This document shows positions 23,964 through 37,500 of a DNA stretch of 64,000 nt, piece after piece. The first letter of the stretch is position 1, and each line of letters begins with the position of its first letter. Source of the stretch: Mangifera indica (taxonomy: Eukaryota; Streptophyta; Magnoliopsida; Sapindales; Anacardiaceae); contig NC_058137.1 of the NCBI RefSeq assembly GCF_011075055.1, positions 5,818,771 to 5,882,770 on the forward strand, read 5' to 3'. The notes beneath the pieces were generated by a model. It made no database searches. It was not told where the DNA came from and saw only the letters and a list, made by a program, of their open reading frames with translations. The position numbers and the translations under genes are program-made.

Positions 23964-26410
23964 ATGTAAGAGCCCTACATGGGATATACATACATGCTTA
24001 AGAAGTTCATACAAGACACATAAGAGCATTGACATTTTTACAATAGACTTTAGACATGTTTAGGACTTCCATAGACACGTTTGGATATGTTATGAGATGT
24101 TAAGAGAAAAGTCAAAAGTGAATTGTTAATGCATGTAATATTACCCTATACATGAAAACATGTGTAGTGCTAATGACAAGTAAGTTGTGGCATGCAAAAA
24201 TTTTAGGTGTTATGAAATCTGTAGAACATGCATCAACCTAGTCTGGTTGATGAAGAGTTTAAAGAAAAAGAAAAGAATTATTTCACAACATCTTTCTAGC
24301 GAACAAAAATGATTGGCTATGGACAAGTCCAGGGGGACACTTTAGCAACTTAATGCAAACTATAATGCTAATGTCTGATGTTATCTTGGATGTAGGACCA
24401 TATATTAGACAGTATAAACTAATTGATCTAATATTCAAAACATCTTATTTGTTGTACTAAGTCTCTTTTTGAAAGTGTTTGAAATTGATTTTTTAGCGAC
24501 CCTTTTTCTAACATGAAGATGGTAGGTTATAACCTCGTGCTCAATCTCATCATCTTCATTATCGTCATTAGTATCTCTCATTTCTTGCCAATGCGAAGGC
24601 AAACCACCTAATTTAGGAGCCCAAACAAATTCTCCAGTGGTAACAACATTTGAGTAAAGGATTTTCAACTGTTTAGAATTTGGTAATTCTATTTCTCTAA
24701 ACTTGGTACAATGGGGTAATTCCTAGCTAGACATAAGTATCAAAAGGAAAAAAAATCATTAAATTACACAACCCAATAGGCAAAAATAAGTTACCACATA
24801 AGCTTTTGGCTTATGGGCAAATAATTCAAAATTTTAATTATAATCCACAATATTATTCTTTTCATAATCTATCTCAAACATGCAGCATTTGGTTAAGCTA
24901 ATAATCCAATAATTTTGATAAATAATACATCCCAAACAAGCCCATGATCATTTATTAATGTCATTTATCACTATTTTTTCTTTTTTAGACCAAAAGAAAA
25001 AAAAAAACTCATATTAAGAAAGTGTGCCGTTCATATGCTCTCGAGTTTCTATAGAGTTTGATTTTGATATATCGTTAGAAAAGACTTGAACCTATGTTCT
25101 CTTATATATAAAACCTCATTTTTATCATTTAAGTTATTTTTTAAAGGTCATTTGTTTGCTTTTTTTTTTTTTCACTTTTTGTATGAACTTTCTGCCTAGA
25201 GATTCAATGATTTAGTTAAGATTTATAATTGCTGGTTTAAGCTTGTAATTGACAGCTAAAATGTTACACATTTGTTGCTTGATATAAACTTCTCTTTCAT
25301 AACAAAAACAAAGTCAGGTGATTATTTAATTCTGCAGAAGGTAGTGGTTGCCTTGCCTTTTAATTGTATTTCTACTCATAATTGAAAATTTGATGGGAAT
25401 ACATTAAATATAAGAAGAAGAAGATAAGCATGAAATGTGTACAATGGGCGGCAGTGAGATCTTCTGTATAAAGACCCCACAACCTCCATTGTTAACAGAC
25501 ACCCATTTTGCCTTATGTTCGTGTAAGTGCCTTCCCTCAGTTTAATTGAAGATTTTGCTTCTTCCTATACATTTTCTTCTCTTTTTTCTACTGCATCTTT
25601 CTCTTTTCACTTTTAATTTTTGTTTAATTATATTTACAACAATTATAAGTTTGTTCCTTCATTTTCTTGTTATCCTTTTAACTGTCAACCAAACTGTATT
25701 TTCTTGCACCTAATGTTAGAAAATTTCTTGTATTGACATTAATTATATTTTGTGTTTAATAAAACTTAGTAATTTAATACTCTAATAACAGTTTACATAG
25801 ATGAGTTTTAAATTATCAATAAAAATAATTTCATTTTGATAGATTTTCTAAAATTAGGTGAACGGTTTAGTGTGGGTCTTTAAGGTAAACCTTTAAAAGA
25901 GTTCAATAATCTTTTTTATAAATTAGTTAAATACCCACTTTGAAACCCTATCGTTATAAAGAAGATTTTTGGAGCATAAGACCTATCGTAACATATCTTC
26001 GATTTTCAAATGAGACTCAAAGGTTCTTCGGATTTGGAGACAAGGCTCAAACATGTTTTTTTTTTTTTTTTAATTCTTAATTTTGATTATGTATTTAGAT
26101 TAAACTTGTATTTTGGTATTCTAGATATAAACCGGGTAGTTTATGTCAGTTTGGATTTCGTATCAGAAACCTTTAATTCTAACTCGATTTGAATCAGAAT
26201 TGTGTTAAAATTTTTTAACCTTAACTCAACCCTTTAATATTTGAGTTGACTCGATCCAACCGAAATTGATCTAAAATTATTAATTGTTTCTGTTTTACAA
26301 AGTATTTTTATCGTTTTAATTTCTTCACAAAATTACCTCAATCTATTATTAATAAAACATATAATATAACATTTTGTTTTATCGACAAATAGTTTAAAAG
26401 TTTACTTACT

Positions 26411-26710
26411 AAGACTTTTAAAACATGTCAATAATATGACTAATCAAATTAAATTTTTACTACTTAATAATAAAATAAAATATTTAAATAAAAATAATAT
26501 GAGTAATTATAATTATACAAAGATACAACTATGTGCAATATTTAAATATTTCAAATTTTTACTATAAAAATATAACATATAATTATAATATTAGTAAAAC
26601 ATTTAAAATATGTCTATAATCTAACTAATCAAATCAAATTCTTATTATGTAATAATAAAAAATAAAATATTTAAATAAAAATAAATAATAATATAAGTAA
26701 TTATTTATTA
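26411..26710. repeat. Imperfect direct duplication in AT-rich DNA
   Basis: Blocks at about 26411-26513 and 26594-26706 share order and orientation: 'taaaacatgtc/taaaatatgtc', 'actaatcaaat', 'aataataaaa', 'aaatatttaaataaaaata', 'taagtaatta/gagtaatta'. Separation is about 180 bp. Confidence 0.55.
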
Positions 26711-27654
26711 TCTAAAAATTCAAATATATGTAATTTATAAAAATTTCAACTATTATTGATATTATCTCTTGACATTTTTATAATTTATCTATAACAAATT
26801 TTATTAAAGTAAAATTTCTCTAAAACATTTAAGTTGATTCGGATTGTGTTAGAATATTTTCGTATAAACTTTAACATTATTTTATTTACTTTTGAATTGT
26901 GTTAAGTTAACTCAAAATAAACTGTGTAAAAAAGTTTAACCCTAGTATGATATTTTTCATATTATATCATATTTAGTTAACGAATCATGTTAAAAATTAC
27001 TAGTTGTATCTATATACTATGCGTAATTAAGATTAATCAGAACTAGGTTTAACACCTGAAAGCAAAATGCAAAAGATTTTATTTTTCTAAGCTGACGACC
27101 GGGAAGACTTTTGCTTAACAACGAATAGGTCTGTTACCAACTGCCCACCGACAACTACTTGGCCTTCATGAGTCTTCTTCCAATTCATTGATGACTTGTG
27201 AAAGCAGAGAAACGTGTATTAGTTAGACAACTTGCATGGATAATCCCCTTGTTGATACTTTCTGAACTTTTACGCGGTCTAAAATAGTCCAAAAAGGACA
27301 TTTAATTAGGAGACTTTATTGTTAAATATGAAAATTATTTATTACCAGTAACGTTGAAAGTCAATGACTTACCACTGATCCTTGATTTTTTCACAACATC
27401 GTTGTCTCGGCGTCATCTCAATACATTTATCATTGGCCAGTTTTGAAATCTCTGGAAATACAATAATTAATGTTTTATTTGACATTTAGAGTTTTCAAAA
27501 CCAACTTGTGCACGGAACTGGAATTTTTGTTAAAGATGGATCACTAAATAGAGATGAACTCTAGTTTTGCTCGTTCATCCTTTTCGATGGTACAGGTCAC
27601 TTTACTTTGTAATTGTATCGGAAGAGAGGTATAGGGGAAGGGAGGACGGTCGAT

Positions 27655-27932
27655 GACTGAGAAAAAAAATATTGACATTAGAGAAAGAGGAACAAATTTT
27701 AGGAGAGTTTTTGTCATTTTTTAAACTTTAGGTTGGAGAGAAAATATAAGTTTTTAAATATAGGAAAAAAAATATAATAAAACTTTAATTTTTTGTTAAA
27801 TAATAATTATACTCTTAATGTTAATTGAAAATTTTTACGGAAATTTGATTGTGGGTCGTGTTTGAGTTTTTCAAAGTTGGTGGGTGGCAATGAAATACAC
27901 TATACATTGGGTGGGAAAAAGGTCTTTTGACC
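27655..27932. mobile_element. Solo right arm of a foldback element
   Basis: The sequence from about 27655 reads through the same landmarks as the right arms of the complete copies ('tgtcattttttaaacttta', 'gtttttaaatata', 'ttgggtgggaaaaaggtctttt') and ends with GACC. No matching left arm was found within the preceding 500 bp, so it is a relic. Confidence 0.5.
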
Positions 27933-28484
27933 TTTTTTTTTTTATTTAAGGTTAGGCCTGGGCTACCTTAAGTGGGGCTGGTTCCGCCCAGGTTACATTG
28001 TACGAATACATAAGCCTTACGGTGATTCTGTCTATTCTGTTTTGTGGGATAAAATTCTCTTACAATTAAAGTGTGATCAATTTTTGATATTGCTTTTTCT
28101 CTAGCGTTGGACGATAGAACAAATTTTAGTCAGTATGGTGAAGAGCAATGTCACGAAGAAGAAGAGTCACTGAGAGAAAAACAGAACTGTTAAGAAAAAA
28201 ATGATTGAAAAAGAAGAGTAACCACTATAGTAACACTCACGAGCTTTTAAATTTGAAATAAATTATCGAATTAAAACTCTAATTTTAATTGAATATAAAT
28301 TCAAATTTGAGTTAATTTGGCTTCAAAACACACCTTTATTTAGTCCAGGAATGTGTTCAAATTTATCAAATTACTTGCCCTAGATATTGCCTACACCAGC
28401 TACAGTGTGTTATCACACACATTTGAGCAACAGTCAACTCAAATTACACCCTGAAAAATCAATACACAATAACAAAAAATAAAG

Positions 28485-28628
28485 TAATAATATACATACC
28501 TATTTTGAGTATATAAATAGATATTATATATTATTACGTGATTAAATTTTTTTTATTTTTAATTCAAAATTATTTAATCATATGATAACACAAATAAAAA
28601 ATATACCTATTTGTGAACTCAAACCAAT
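28485..28628. mobile_element. Small hairpin MITE, family H copy 4 (degenerate)
   Basis: Left 'acctattttgagtatataaat' is mirrored by right 'acctatttgtgaactcaaa'. The core acgtgattaaat ... aattcaaaattatttaatcatatg is shared with the other three copies. Borders are approximate. Confidence 0.5.
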
Positions 28629-28732
28629 TATGAAACATTGAACATGGTTATTGTGTCTCTTCAAATTTATATACCATGCATTAGTTTTAGTAATAAATGA
28701 AATTTACTAAGTTGAACGCTCTCCCTCTAGTT

Positions 28733-30055
28733 CTATTTTTGGCTTATTTTCGCCTGGGAAGCGAAGCTAGGAGCAAAATGCAACGAAGTGGGTGCAGTGC
28801 CACCACCGTGCTCATCTGCTGAATATTGCTGTATATTACTAGGCTGCGCCATTGGCGGTGCTTGCTCCGATATGCGCCACATCTTCACCGACTTGTCTAG
28901 ACTGCCGCTGTATAAAATCCACCCATTTTCACCAGAAATGGATCCATCGTCCTTCTCAACTGCTAAGCATTTGACAGGTCCGCTGTGACCTGTTAACATC
29001 GATAAACATACGTGTTCCTTATCCTTTCTCCTCCACAGGCAAATCCCCATATCAGCTGATCCACTTATCACAAGATTCTCAGCAGTGACCATGCATAAAA
29101 TTGCCAATTTATGGCCTTTCAATATTCCACCATGAGAGAGATGCATTTCACGTTCCCAGAAATTAACTAACCCGTCTGACGACCCACAGTAAAAAATTGT
29201 AGAATCTGGACTAAGAGCCAATGCTGTAACTGCACAATCTTGCTTCAATAGTGTCTGTGAAAAGAAGTGCTTCGTTCCTTTCCCTTGCATTTCCCTTCTC
29301 CACACCTTAACCGTGCCATCAGCTGATCCTGTGAATACTAATCCATCAAACCCTGCAACAATGGAATTGACAGCATCATCATGAGCCACAATGGATTCCA
29401 AACACTTATAATTTGAGGTTCTCCATACTTTAATTGTTTTATCCCAAGAAGCCGAGTAAAGAATTTTTTTGTCCTCACTCAAACTGAGAGAAGATATTGC
29501 ATCAATGTGCTTAATCCATAGAGCATTACGATGACGTTTAATTTCAATATAACTGCTTGGCTTCATAGAACTCTTGATATAATCCTTAAAGGTTGGTAAG
29601 GTCCCAACACGCTTGTGAACACTAGGGTCTTTAGAAGAAACTTTCCAAACTCTAATCTTCCCATCTTGATGGCCTGTAAAAATCTTATCACCAGCAATAA
29701 CAATCGCTTTTACCAGCCCGCTATTAGCTTTAAAGCCGGAAAACTCCTTCTGATTCTTCCAAACCCTAATATTTTTGCTATCAGAGCCGGTATACAAGAG
29801 ATCACCAGAGGCCGCTAGTGAGTATATATGACCCTCTTCACGTACTAACGACCCTATCAGTACATTTGACGGAAAACTACCATCAAGACCAGTGGAAGCC
29901 TCGTGATGAGCCGACCAAGGAGATTTTGAATACGGAGAAGATATTTCATCATCAATAGGACCTGAGGCTGAACTATCGAGACTTCCAAATTTCTGGCCAT
30001 GGAAGTTTTTTTCTTCCGAAAATGCACTCCAACCTCCTCCACTCCTTGCATTCAT
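28733..30055 (-). CDS. WD40-repeat protein, JINGUBANG family (440 aa)
   Basis: Single-exon gene for a seven-blade beta-propeller scaffold. The Arabidopsis relative JINGUBANG (AT2G26490) restrains pollen germination and jasmonate synthesis by partner binding; gene order suggests this copy corresponds to AT3G50390. The ATG at 30055 opens a Ser/Gly-rich tail (1-66), then the conserved [22 protein letters not shown]40 blades end at about residues 99 (IRVWK), 138 (IRVWK), 212 (IKVWR), 253 (VKVWR), 301 (VNFWE), 342 (ICLWR) and 394 (VKMWR). The 139-180 insert ([20 protein letters not shown]) is typical of the family. A short low-complexity tail follows. No intron and no frame damage. The exact paralogue is less sure than the family. 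Confidence 0.9.
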   Translation of the reverse strand: MNARSGGGWSAFSEEKNFHGQKFGSLDSSASGPIDDEISSPYSKSPWSAHHEASTGLDGSFPSNVLIGSLVREEGHIYSLAASGDLLYTGSDSKNIRVWKNQKEFSGFKANSGLVKAIVIAGDKIFTGHQDGKIRVWKVSSKDPSVHKRVGTLPTFKDYIKSSMKPSSYIEIKRHRNALWIKHIDAISSLSLSEDKKILYSASWDKTIKVWRTSNYKCLESIVAHDDAVNSIVAGFDGLVFTGSADGTVKVWRREMQGKGTKHFFSQTLLKQDCAVTALALSPDSTIFYCGSSDGLVNFWEREMHLSHGGILKGHKLAILCMVTAENLVISGSADMGICLWRRKDKEHVCLSMLTGHSGPVKCLAVEKDDGSISGENGWILYSGSLDKSVKMWRISEQAPPMAQPSNIQQYSADEHGGGTAPTSLHFAPSFASQAKISQK

Positions 30056-33000
30056 CTCCTTATAAGCAATACCACAAACACAAATTGATATGCAGAAACA
30101 AGAAATAAACTAAAAAGACGAAGATCAGCGTGCAGTAAATTACGAAGAAAAAAGAGGAAAACGAAATGAGAAGGTAACGGAAAGCTTCAATAAAAAATAA
30201 AAGTATAAACTAAAAAGAGAGAAATAGTGAAATGAATATTAGCAAATTACGCGATGGCCCAGACTATTGGTAAAAGATTTTGCTTTGCCTATGGTTATTT
30301 TGGCACATCTAATTAGATCTTGCCACGTTGACACAGAGAGGGTTAGGTGGCAGTAGAAAATCGCGAAAGGCCATGAATTGAGGTAATGAGATGCGTCGTA
30401 GATTATCAGTTGGGCCATTTTCTTATCCTGAAATAGAGGAAGCGGAAATTGTACGATTGTAGTTTGCTGCTACTGAAATAGGAAATAGTTGGACTTCTTT
30501 TTGTTCATAAAAGGAAATTTTGACTTTTGACTTGGTCTTTGGCCAATGGCATACTTTGCTGTATTATAAATTAAGGGAAGCCTCAATTATTTGGCTTGGC
30601 TCAGCCTCTCAGCCCTGTCTTAATACAACAACTATGTTACATATCCTCAAACTTATTTTCAAATTTTGGCCATTTTTCGGTCGAATTAGGGAGATGAGGT
30701 GCTGTATATCGGGTTGATTATGTGTTGAAGTGAATCATTAAAAAAAAATTATTACAAAGAGGGAATGAATTTTTTAGGTATAAGTATGATGTTTTAACTT
30801 TGAAAAAGATAAATGTTAGTCTTAAAATATAAAATTCTAGATAGAGGAGAAGAAAAAATAATTTTTTAAAGTTAAGTTAAAGAAGAAATTATTAATTTTT
30901 AAAAATTAACGTGAGAAATGATGATAAATTATTATTTCTTTAAATAAAATATTAAAATAACAGTTTTTCTATTAATTGGAGGAATCCTTATGGTAAACCC
31001 CAAGACCCTGTAACCACCTATACTTATAACTACAGACTGAATAAATTAAAGGTAAACTTTATTATAGTATATCACATTAGAGTCATTTGAATCTTGTACG
31101 TTTACAAATGACTTTTGACTTTTCACTATTTAAACCTGCAAAATGACAATGTTACCCTTAATAATAATTATAAAATTTAACATATAAATATGTATTCGGT
31201 TTTTGAAAATTAATAAATGAAAACTTAGAAAAAAAAAAAAAAGAGAGAGGGAGGGGGCTAATAAATACTTTGGCCTTCTAAAAAATACAAATATAATATA
31301 TTATTTAATTTAGTTCATTCAAAATTAAAGTTATTCAAGTGTTAAGAAAAACAAAAAGTATTAATATTTAAAATCATAAGTTAAATTTTGAATGTATTAA
31401 TATTATAAATAGTTTTGTCTAATCCTAAGCCACATTTAGTACAATATAACCTTATTTATAATTATGTTTTATATAATTAAACCACTTCAATTTAATCAAA
31501 CTTGTTAAAGGAAATCGATTGTTTCTTACTCAATGTTTGTCTTAATGACGCTTCCTTGTCTTTTAAATTAAAAAACCTAATTTTTTTCTTTTCTCAATCA
31601 ATTCTATTATTGAAATTTGTTTTTATCATAAAGTATGTAAAAAAAAAAGGTGAAAATATGCTAAATTAGAAGTAATATATCTTTTCACGATTAATTATTA
31701 TTTATAATGAAAATATTCTCCCTCCCTCTTTCCCTTTATTTCTCTCTCTCTCTCTCCTTTTTTTTTTCAATCAACACATCTTTTAAAAATTTTTATTTCT
31801 TCTGTTTTTTTAGTCCTTTTCATTTCTCTTCTTTTCTCGGCTTCCTTTTCTTGTCATTTCCTTTCCTTTTCCTCTCCATTTTCCATTCTATTTTTACCTG
31901 ACAAGAGAACATTTCTTCTCATTTGATCGTGGATTAGGGTGTCGGTTTGAGAAGATAAGCGTGGGAGTGTTGTATGTAAAAATGGAAGGGTTGTATTTTG
32001 AGTTTAGGCAATTTCAAAAACCATGATTGAAGATTTAGACAAAATAAGAAAAAAAGAATTTGTCATTTTTAGTCGTAAAAGTTGATATATCTAATAGGTT
32101 TATTAATAGATATCAATGATCACATAAATTTGTGAATATAATAGAATTGAGTTGATGCTCAATCTAATACTGTTTATTTATTGATATAGATGTCAACTCA
32201 TGCATATTGAAGACATATTGAGATAGACACTAAATTTGTATCTCAACCTTAAAAAAATATCGTATGACAAAGAGATTGAACTATAAATGTAACTGTATTG
32301 TTGATAAGTTAGAAGTTAATTGCTAATATTTTGATAATTAGGTTGTCATGATGAGACTTGCTAGATATCAATTTTGGCCTGTGAATAGATAACTCTCTGA
32401 TTGTAAGTTCAACACAAATTCATTCACTACCAACCAATGAAAACTTATGAGTCATACACAATAGAATTTGATCAAATTCTATAGGCATAAGTTATTTGAG
32501 ATGAATTCGATATGATATCGGAGTATAGACAATTTTGAGTCTCATGAAGTGTTTGAACTCAAAGTATAAATTATTATATTTAAGGACCAAAAAGTAATAA
32601 ATCTAAGGTGTTTGGGTGTGGTACAGATTGTGGATGGTGAATTGTATCCAACTGGATAAGGATAAAATCGTATATGGATAATTTAACCTATATGCAATTG
32701 TGCATAGTCTATGCATAGACATGTATTATCCTTAGATAAAAATCATTCATAGATCTTATTTACCTTGAAATATAGATAATCATAGATTATATGAATAAGA
32801 AAAACATTGGGTGCACATTCGTGCATCGTCTCTATATAAAGATATGCTATTTCACAATTTTCAGGACTTCTTGCCCACACACTAATGGCACGCTCGTGCA
32901 AACCAAACGCCAACTTGTTCACTGACATTCTTGCAAATCGTTTGTGCATGTTTGAACCTCCTTTGTTCATGTGTCATATGTATACTAAGGTGTGATCTTA

Positions 33001-34580
33001 TACTTAAATTTTGAATGATTGCAACCACATTTTGTCACTATCAAAGAATAGGAATTATCTATGTAGATATAATTATTTTTCTTGATTGTATAGATCGAGT
33101 ATTTGTATTTGTATGATTGTATGATAATTGACAAATGGATCCAAGTATGTTTATGATATATCAAAAGTTTTAAATTCTACTTTCGTTGCTTTTGGAGTAT
33201 CATAAATTCTTATAGTTATATAGACTAACAACGTCTAGAGACGATGGACCCTTGGCAACAAGAGAAGGCAAAGAAGTTGAATGGACAAATTGGGTGAACG
33301 TGAAACTTCAAAAGGGCCTCTGCCATGGCATGTACTCTATGATGTGTGCATACAATTGAGCAATTTTTTTTTCCAAAAAAAATAGTATTAGCTCCTCATT
33401 AACACTTTTCTATATAGATAATTATCTGTTAGTTGAAAATATAATATTAAAGTTGAAACAAAATATAACTTAATTAAGAAGAAGTCACTTAAAATGTTCC
33501 TGTAGAATATTTTTTCCCATCATCCTACCCAGGAAGGTTTTGGCCCTCCATTATAGTATCTAAGAAAGAAGAAAAATGTGACCTTACATCTGCCTTTTCA
33601 ATGCAAACAAGCAAGCCTTCACACCTTGCGAAAAAATGAAGATGCACAATTGTTTACGTTTCTTTCCATCTTTTTGCTTGAAAACCCAGCGGAATACTTG
33701 AGATTGGTAGCAGAAATATGATGTGTACAATGACAATAAGAGTTTTAAGATAGTCAAACTAAGTCAAATGCAATTTTTTAAGATGGGTAATTTCGTCATA
33801 CCATAACATATTGATCACCGTGGATATGCGAAAGGGTGCAAAGAAGATATTAATTTTCATTTTTGGTTCAGAGATGATAAAGACTTTTACTTCTCTCTCT
33901 TTGTAAAGAAAATCGCTTTTTTTATCTTTATAGGAAAAAAATCTTTTTTTATATATATTTTAAATATATTAAATAATAAAATTTATTAAAATTAAAATTA
34001 ATTTAATATTTTAAATATTATTTATTAACTACCTTAATATATAATAAAAATATAAATAAGTTTAAAAAATATAAAAATTATAAAATTATAAGACTAATGT
34101 TTCAAGTAAAAATATTAATATAAAGAGATAAAAATAGAGACAATGACAGAGATATGGATAAATATAGAAAGAGGAAGAAACACATATATCCCTATTTTCA
34201 GTTATAAAGATATTTTTTATTTATGTTTTTATATTTTTTTTGAATTTATTAGAGAATTTTCTTTTTATTAGGATTAAAATTCTTAAATTTACCGGAATTA
34301 TTATATCTAAGAATGACCCGTGGCCTAAAAACCTTAATTGGCCCAATTACTAATCAAACATAAAAAACCAAAAAGAAAGGAAACAAACCGCCATAAAGCG
34401 GTGGAACGGTCAGCATCGGTGCAAGACTCAAGAGGCGCGTGATCACCGCCTATAGTTCTCTGTCAGTTAATTTTCCCGCTCTGTAAATTAGGGCATCAAA
34501 AAAACAGAATTTCTTATTGTCTCGCTAGAATTATTTCTCATTTTATGCCATGGAAATTCTCCTTGGCTAACCAGTCCATA
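30056..34580. other. Intergenic DNA between divergent WD40 and VPS13-like genes
   Basis: The two genes point away from each other, so both promoters lie here. About 30056-30300 should hold the WD40 gene's leader and promoter; 34340-34580 has higher GC and lies just upstream of the VPS13-like start. Between them is AT-rich sequence with a CT-rich low-complexity tract (31715-31880), whose 64-codon frame is an artefact. A degenerate sequence at about 30840-30960 resembles an eroded foldback arm, but not clearly enough to call. Confidence 0.5.
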
Positions 34581-37500
34581 ATGTTTTTAATGAATATAAT
34601 CTACCGCAAGCTGTCTTCTCTGTTGCAGCCATGGCTGCAAGACGAGCCAGAGCTGGAGCTAAAATTAGGGTTCATAAAATCTCACGCGATTTTGAAGAAT
34701 CTTACCCTTAACTCTCTTTGTATCAATCAATTGCTAGATGAAGAGTCGTCTAATAGCTTATGCGTCAAAGAAGTCAAAGTCAAAGAATTGATACTTCGCT
34801 TCTCGCATTGGTCTTCCACTGCATTCTCCTTCGAAATTCGCGGCCTTCATGTCACACTCTCAGCTAGGTAAATTCACTGTTGCTACACGCATTTGTGGTG
34901 GACAAGTATTTCGTTTTCTTTCACGCATTTTATTTTATGTTTTCTTTTTTTTTTTTTAATTGTTCATTGAAGAGAAATTAAAAAAGAAAGACTGAGAAAG
35001 GATGGGAAATCCAGTAATTTGCTTTCAGAGGACGTTAAAAGAAGTCTTTCTGCTATTGATCCCGAGGTAAATCTGTATTGTGTTGATTTTGTTTTGAGTT
35101 GTAGTCGACATTGTATTATTGGTTTAATTCCAATTTCTATGGAAGGTTGAGTGATTAAAACCTGCCTTGACATTTACCTCAGCTCGTTGGTGGACCAGCT
35201 AATATTGAATAGATTTTGTTCAAATAGAGTAATAAGCAATGTTTTTGGAATCAAATGGGATGGATGTCAATCTGGTGGAGGAGGCAGTTTAGTCCAACCG
35301 ACAATCAAACCGGTTCGACCACTGGTTAAAATTAATATTTAAAACAATTTTGTATAATTTACTATTAGATATATAATTTGAATTATTTTAACATCAAAAT
35401 AAACTTTGTTTGATGTTATATATGCTTAAAATTGATAGATGAAGTCTTGGGGTCAGGTCCAGGAATGAATTTTTGAAAAAAAAAAAAATTGATTTTTTAT
35501 GTTGATCGGGTCAAGCCTGTTTCTTACCCGCACCAATTGGGCGGTTTAAATGTTTTAATCTTGTTTAATCCGATCCAATCTGATCTAACTCCAAAAATAA
35601 TTTATAAATGAATTGAAACCGTTTTGGCTAGCAAGTGATAGTTCAACCAATTTTTAAAACCATTGTAATATGTATTGCAAGAATACTACATTATATCCAA
35701 ATCTTGTATTCCTAAGTGATGATACTAACCTAGAGTTGCACATCATAGACCATATGATCACATAATTCACATATACCCTAAAAACAATGTCACATCGCTT
35801 GGCATACAAAATTTGGGATACAAATTGGAATACATAAGCATTTTTCTTATTTAATAAACGGCTAACTACAAATATACCATTGTTGGCGTATGAAGGCATT
35901 GATAGATAAGCTTGTTAAGCAGACATCCAATCCAACTAAAACATGGTTTTACCTTAAAATTTTAGATAGAGGAAGCCATAAACAAACACCAAAGGAGGTT
36001 TAATGAATAGTCCACAGGTTCTATACCATGCTTTCCTTATAAATTTGGAAAATGCTTATTTCATAGGTGCCATATATTTTTTTTAAATAAACAAATTAAT
36101 GGAGGAAACAAATTCATGGGTACTTGAATGCTTTGTTGGTGAGGCTCAGCTACATAAGGTGACATATACCTACCAAAATTAGGAGATCACAAAGTTTAGT
36201 ATAGTCTATCAATTGTTCTATATACTCACTTGGGCATGTGAAATCTTGCATACTAATTTAATCATTTATGCTTGGCTATAACGGTGAGGCCCTTTTTTTT
36301 TTCAGGGTGGTATTCTGCATGATGTCTTAGAAAGGATCTTGAGCACCAGTCCTTCAAGAAATAGGATAAGAACTTCTATTTTAAATCTTATTCTCAATCA
36401 TTGCCATCTACAGATTCCTAGCATTAGTGTGCAATTGCAACTCCCCTTTGTTGATGATTCATTTGCATATATCTTGGAAGTAAAAGATCTAAATACAGAG
36501 TCTCTGTATTTTCAGCAAGGATGCCTTCTGAGAGGATTAGTTGGTGCTCTTTTTCGACCTCTGAAAGAGATTTATTTTGTTATCAGCGCAAGATATTTTG
36601 AAATTGGGTACAAGAGGAATGATCATGCGAACACTGTTTGTTCTTCAAATGAGTTGTACACTTTTATTAAATTGGATGAACTTCTGCTTGTAGATTTCCA
36701 TATTCGTGCTTCAGTATTAAGTCTTTTCTTTTCTCCTGTTGATCTCAATGCTTTTGTGTATCTTGGTAACCTAACTTCAAAAGACTCAAAGCGCGCTAGA
36801 AATGGTAGACTACTATGGAAGCTAGCTTCAAGAAAAATTGGCCTTGCAATTTCAGCTCCTAATTTGTCATTGCATAATTTAGTTAGTCTTGTTAGTCTAT
36901 GGCTATGTTATGTCAACAGCTATGAGAATTTACTAATCCTACTTGGTTACTCTGCTGATCACTTGCTAAAAAGATCTGCCGTGAAGATGTCCCAAGATAA
37001 AATGTTTATAGCTTCTGTAAAAAACAGTTGGGAGGTGATTTCTGATATTGAGAAAGAGCTACCTCCTGAAGCTATTGCACAGGCAAGGCGTATAGCCCGG
37101 TACAAGGCTGCGTCAAATGTTCAACATGCTGAAGATAGTTACAGAGAATCCTTTGTCATCAATCACTTCAAAATTTTCTGTATGATCCTTCCACTACTAG
37201 CATCTATTTGGAAAGTTATGTACAAAATATTCCATCTAATTGTACGTTTTTTAGTTTTGTTTAGATTTTTTATTCAACAGTCAAATGTGAATCCAAGAAT
37301 GGTTTCTGAGCATTCTTGTCCACATTATTGCTTCATTCTAAACCTTGAAAGTATTACCTTAACTGTCTATCCAGAAAACTTAGGAGACCCAGTTAATAAA
37401 AGAGTAGAATCACAAACTGGGATTTCAAGTTCAGATTTCCTTTCCTTTTGTCTTTCAGTTGATAGTCTGATATTAATGTACATAGAAGACATCTCTGAAA

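Larger units (their letters stand above)
23973..28484. other. Large intergenic stretch, no supported gene
   Basis: AT-rich DNA containing an imperfect duplication (26411-26710) and a solo foldback arm (27655-27932), listed separately. Around 25440-25520 there is a promoter-like patch ('tgtataaagaccccac'), but no coding exon follows. A 77-codon minus-strand frame at 24435-24668 has no recognisable family feature and is left uncalled. Confidence 0.5.

Noticed and set aside
23669..24035. Frames on both strands across the GAGCTCG-rich element
   Set aside because: They arise from repeated palindromic words, which leave both strands open.
31707..31901. 64-codon Phe/Ser/Leu frame
   Set aside because: Direct translation of a CT-rich low-complexity tract.
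34545..34580. Upstream in-frame ATG for the VPS13-like gene
   Set aside because: Related proteins start at the MFL position corresponding to 34581; the extra 12 residues have no counterpart that I recall.
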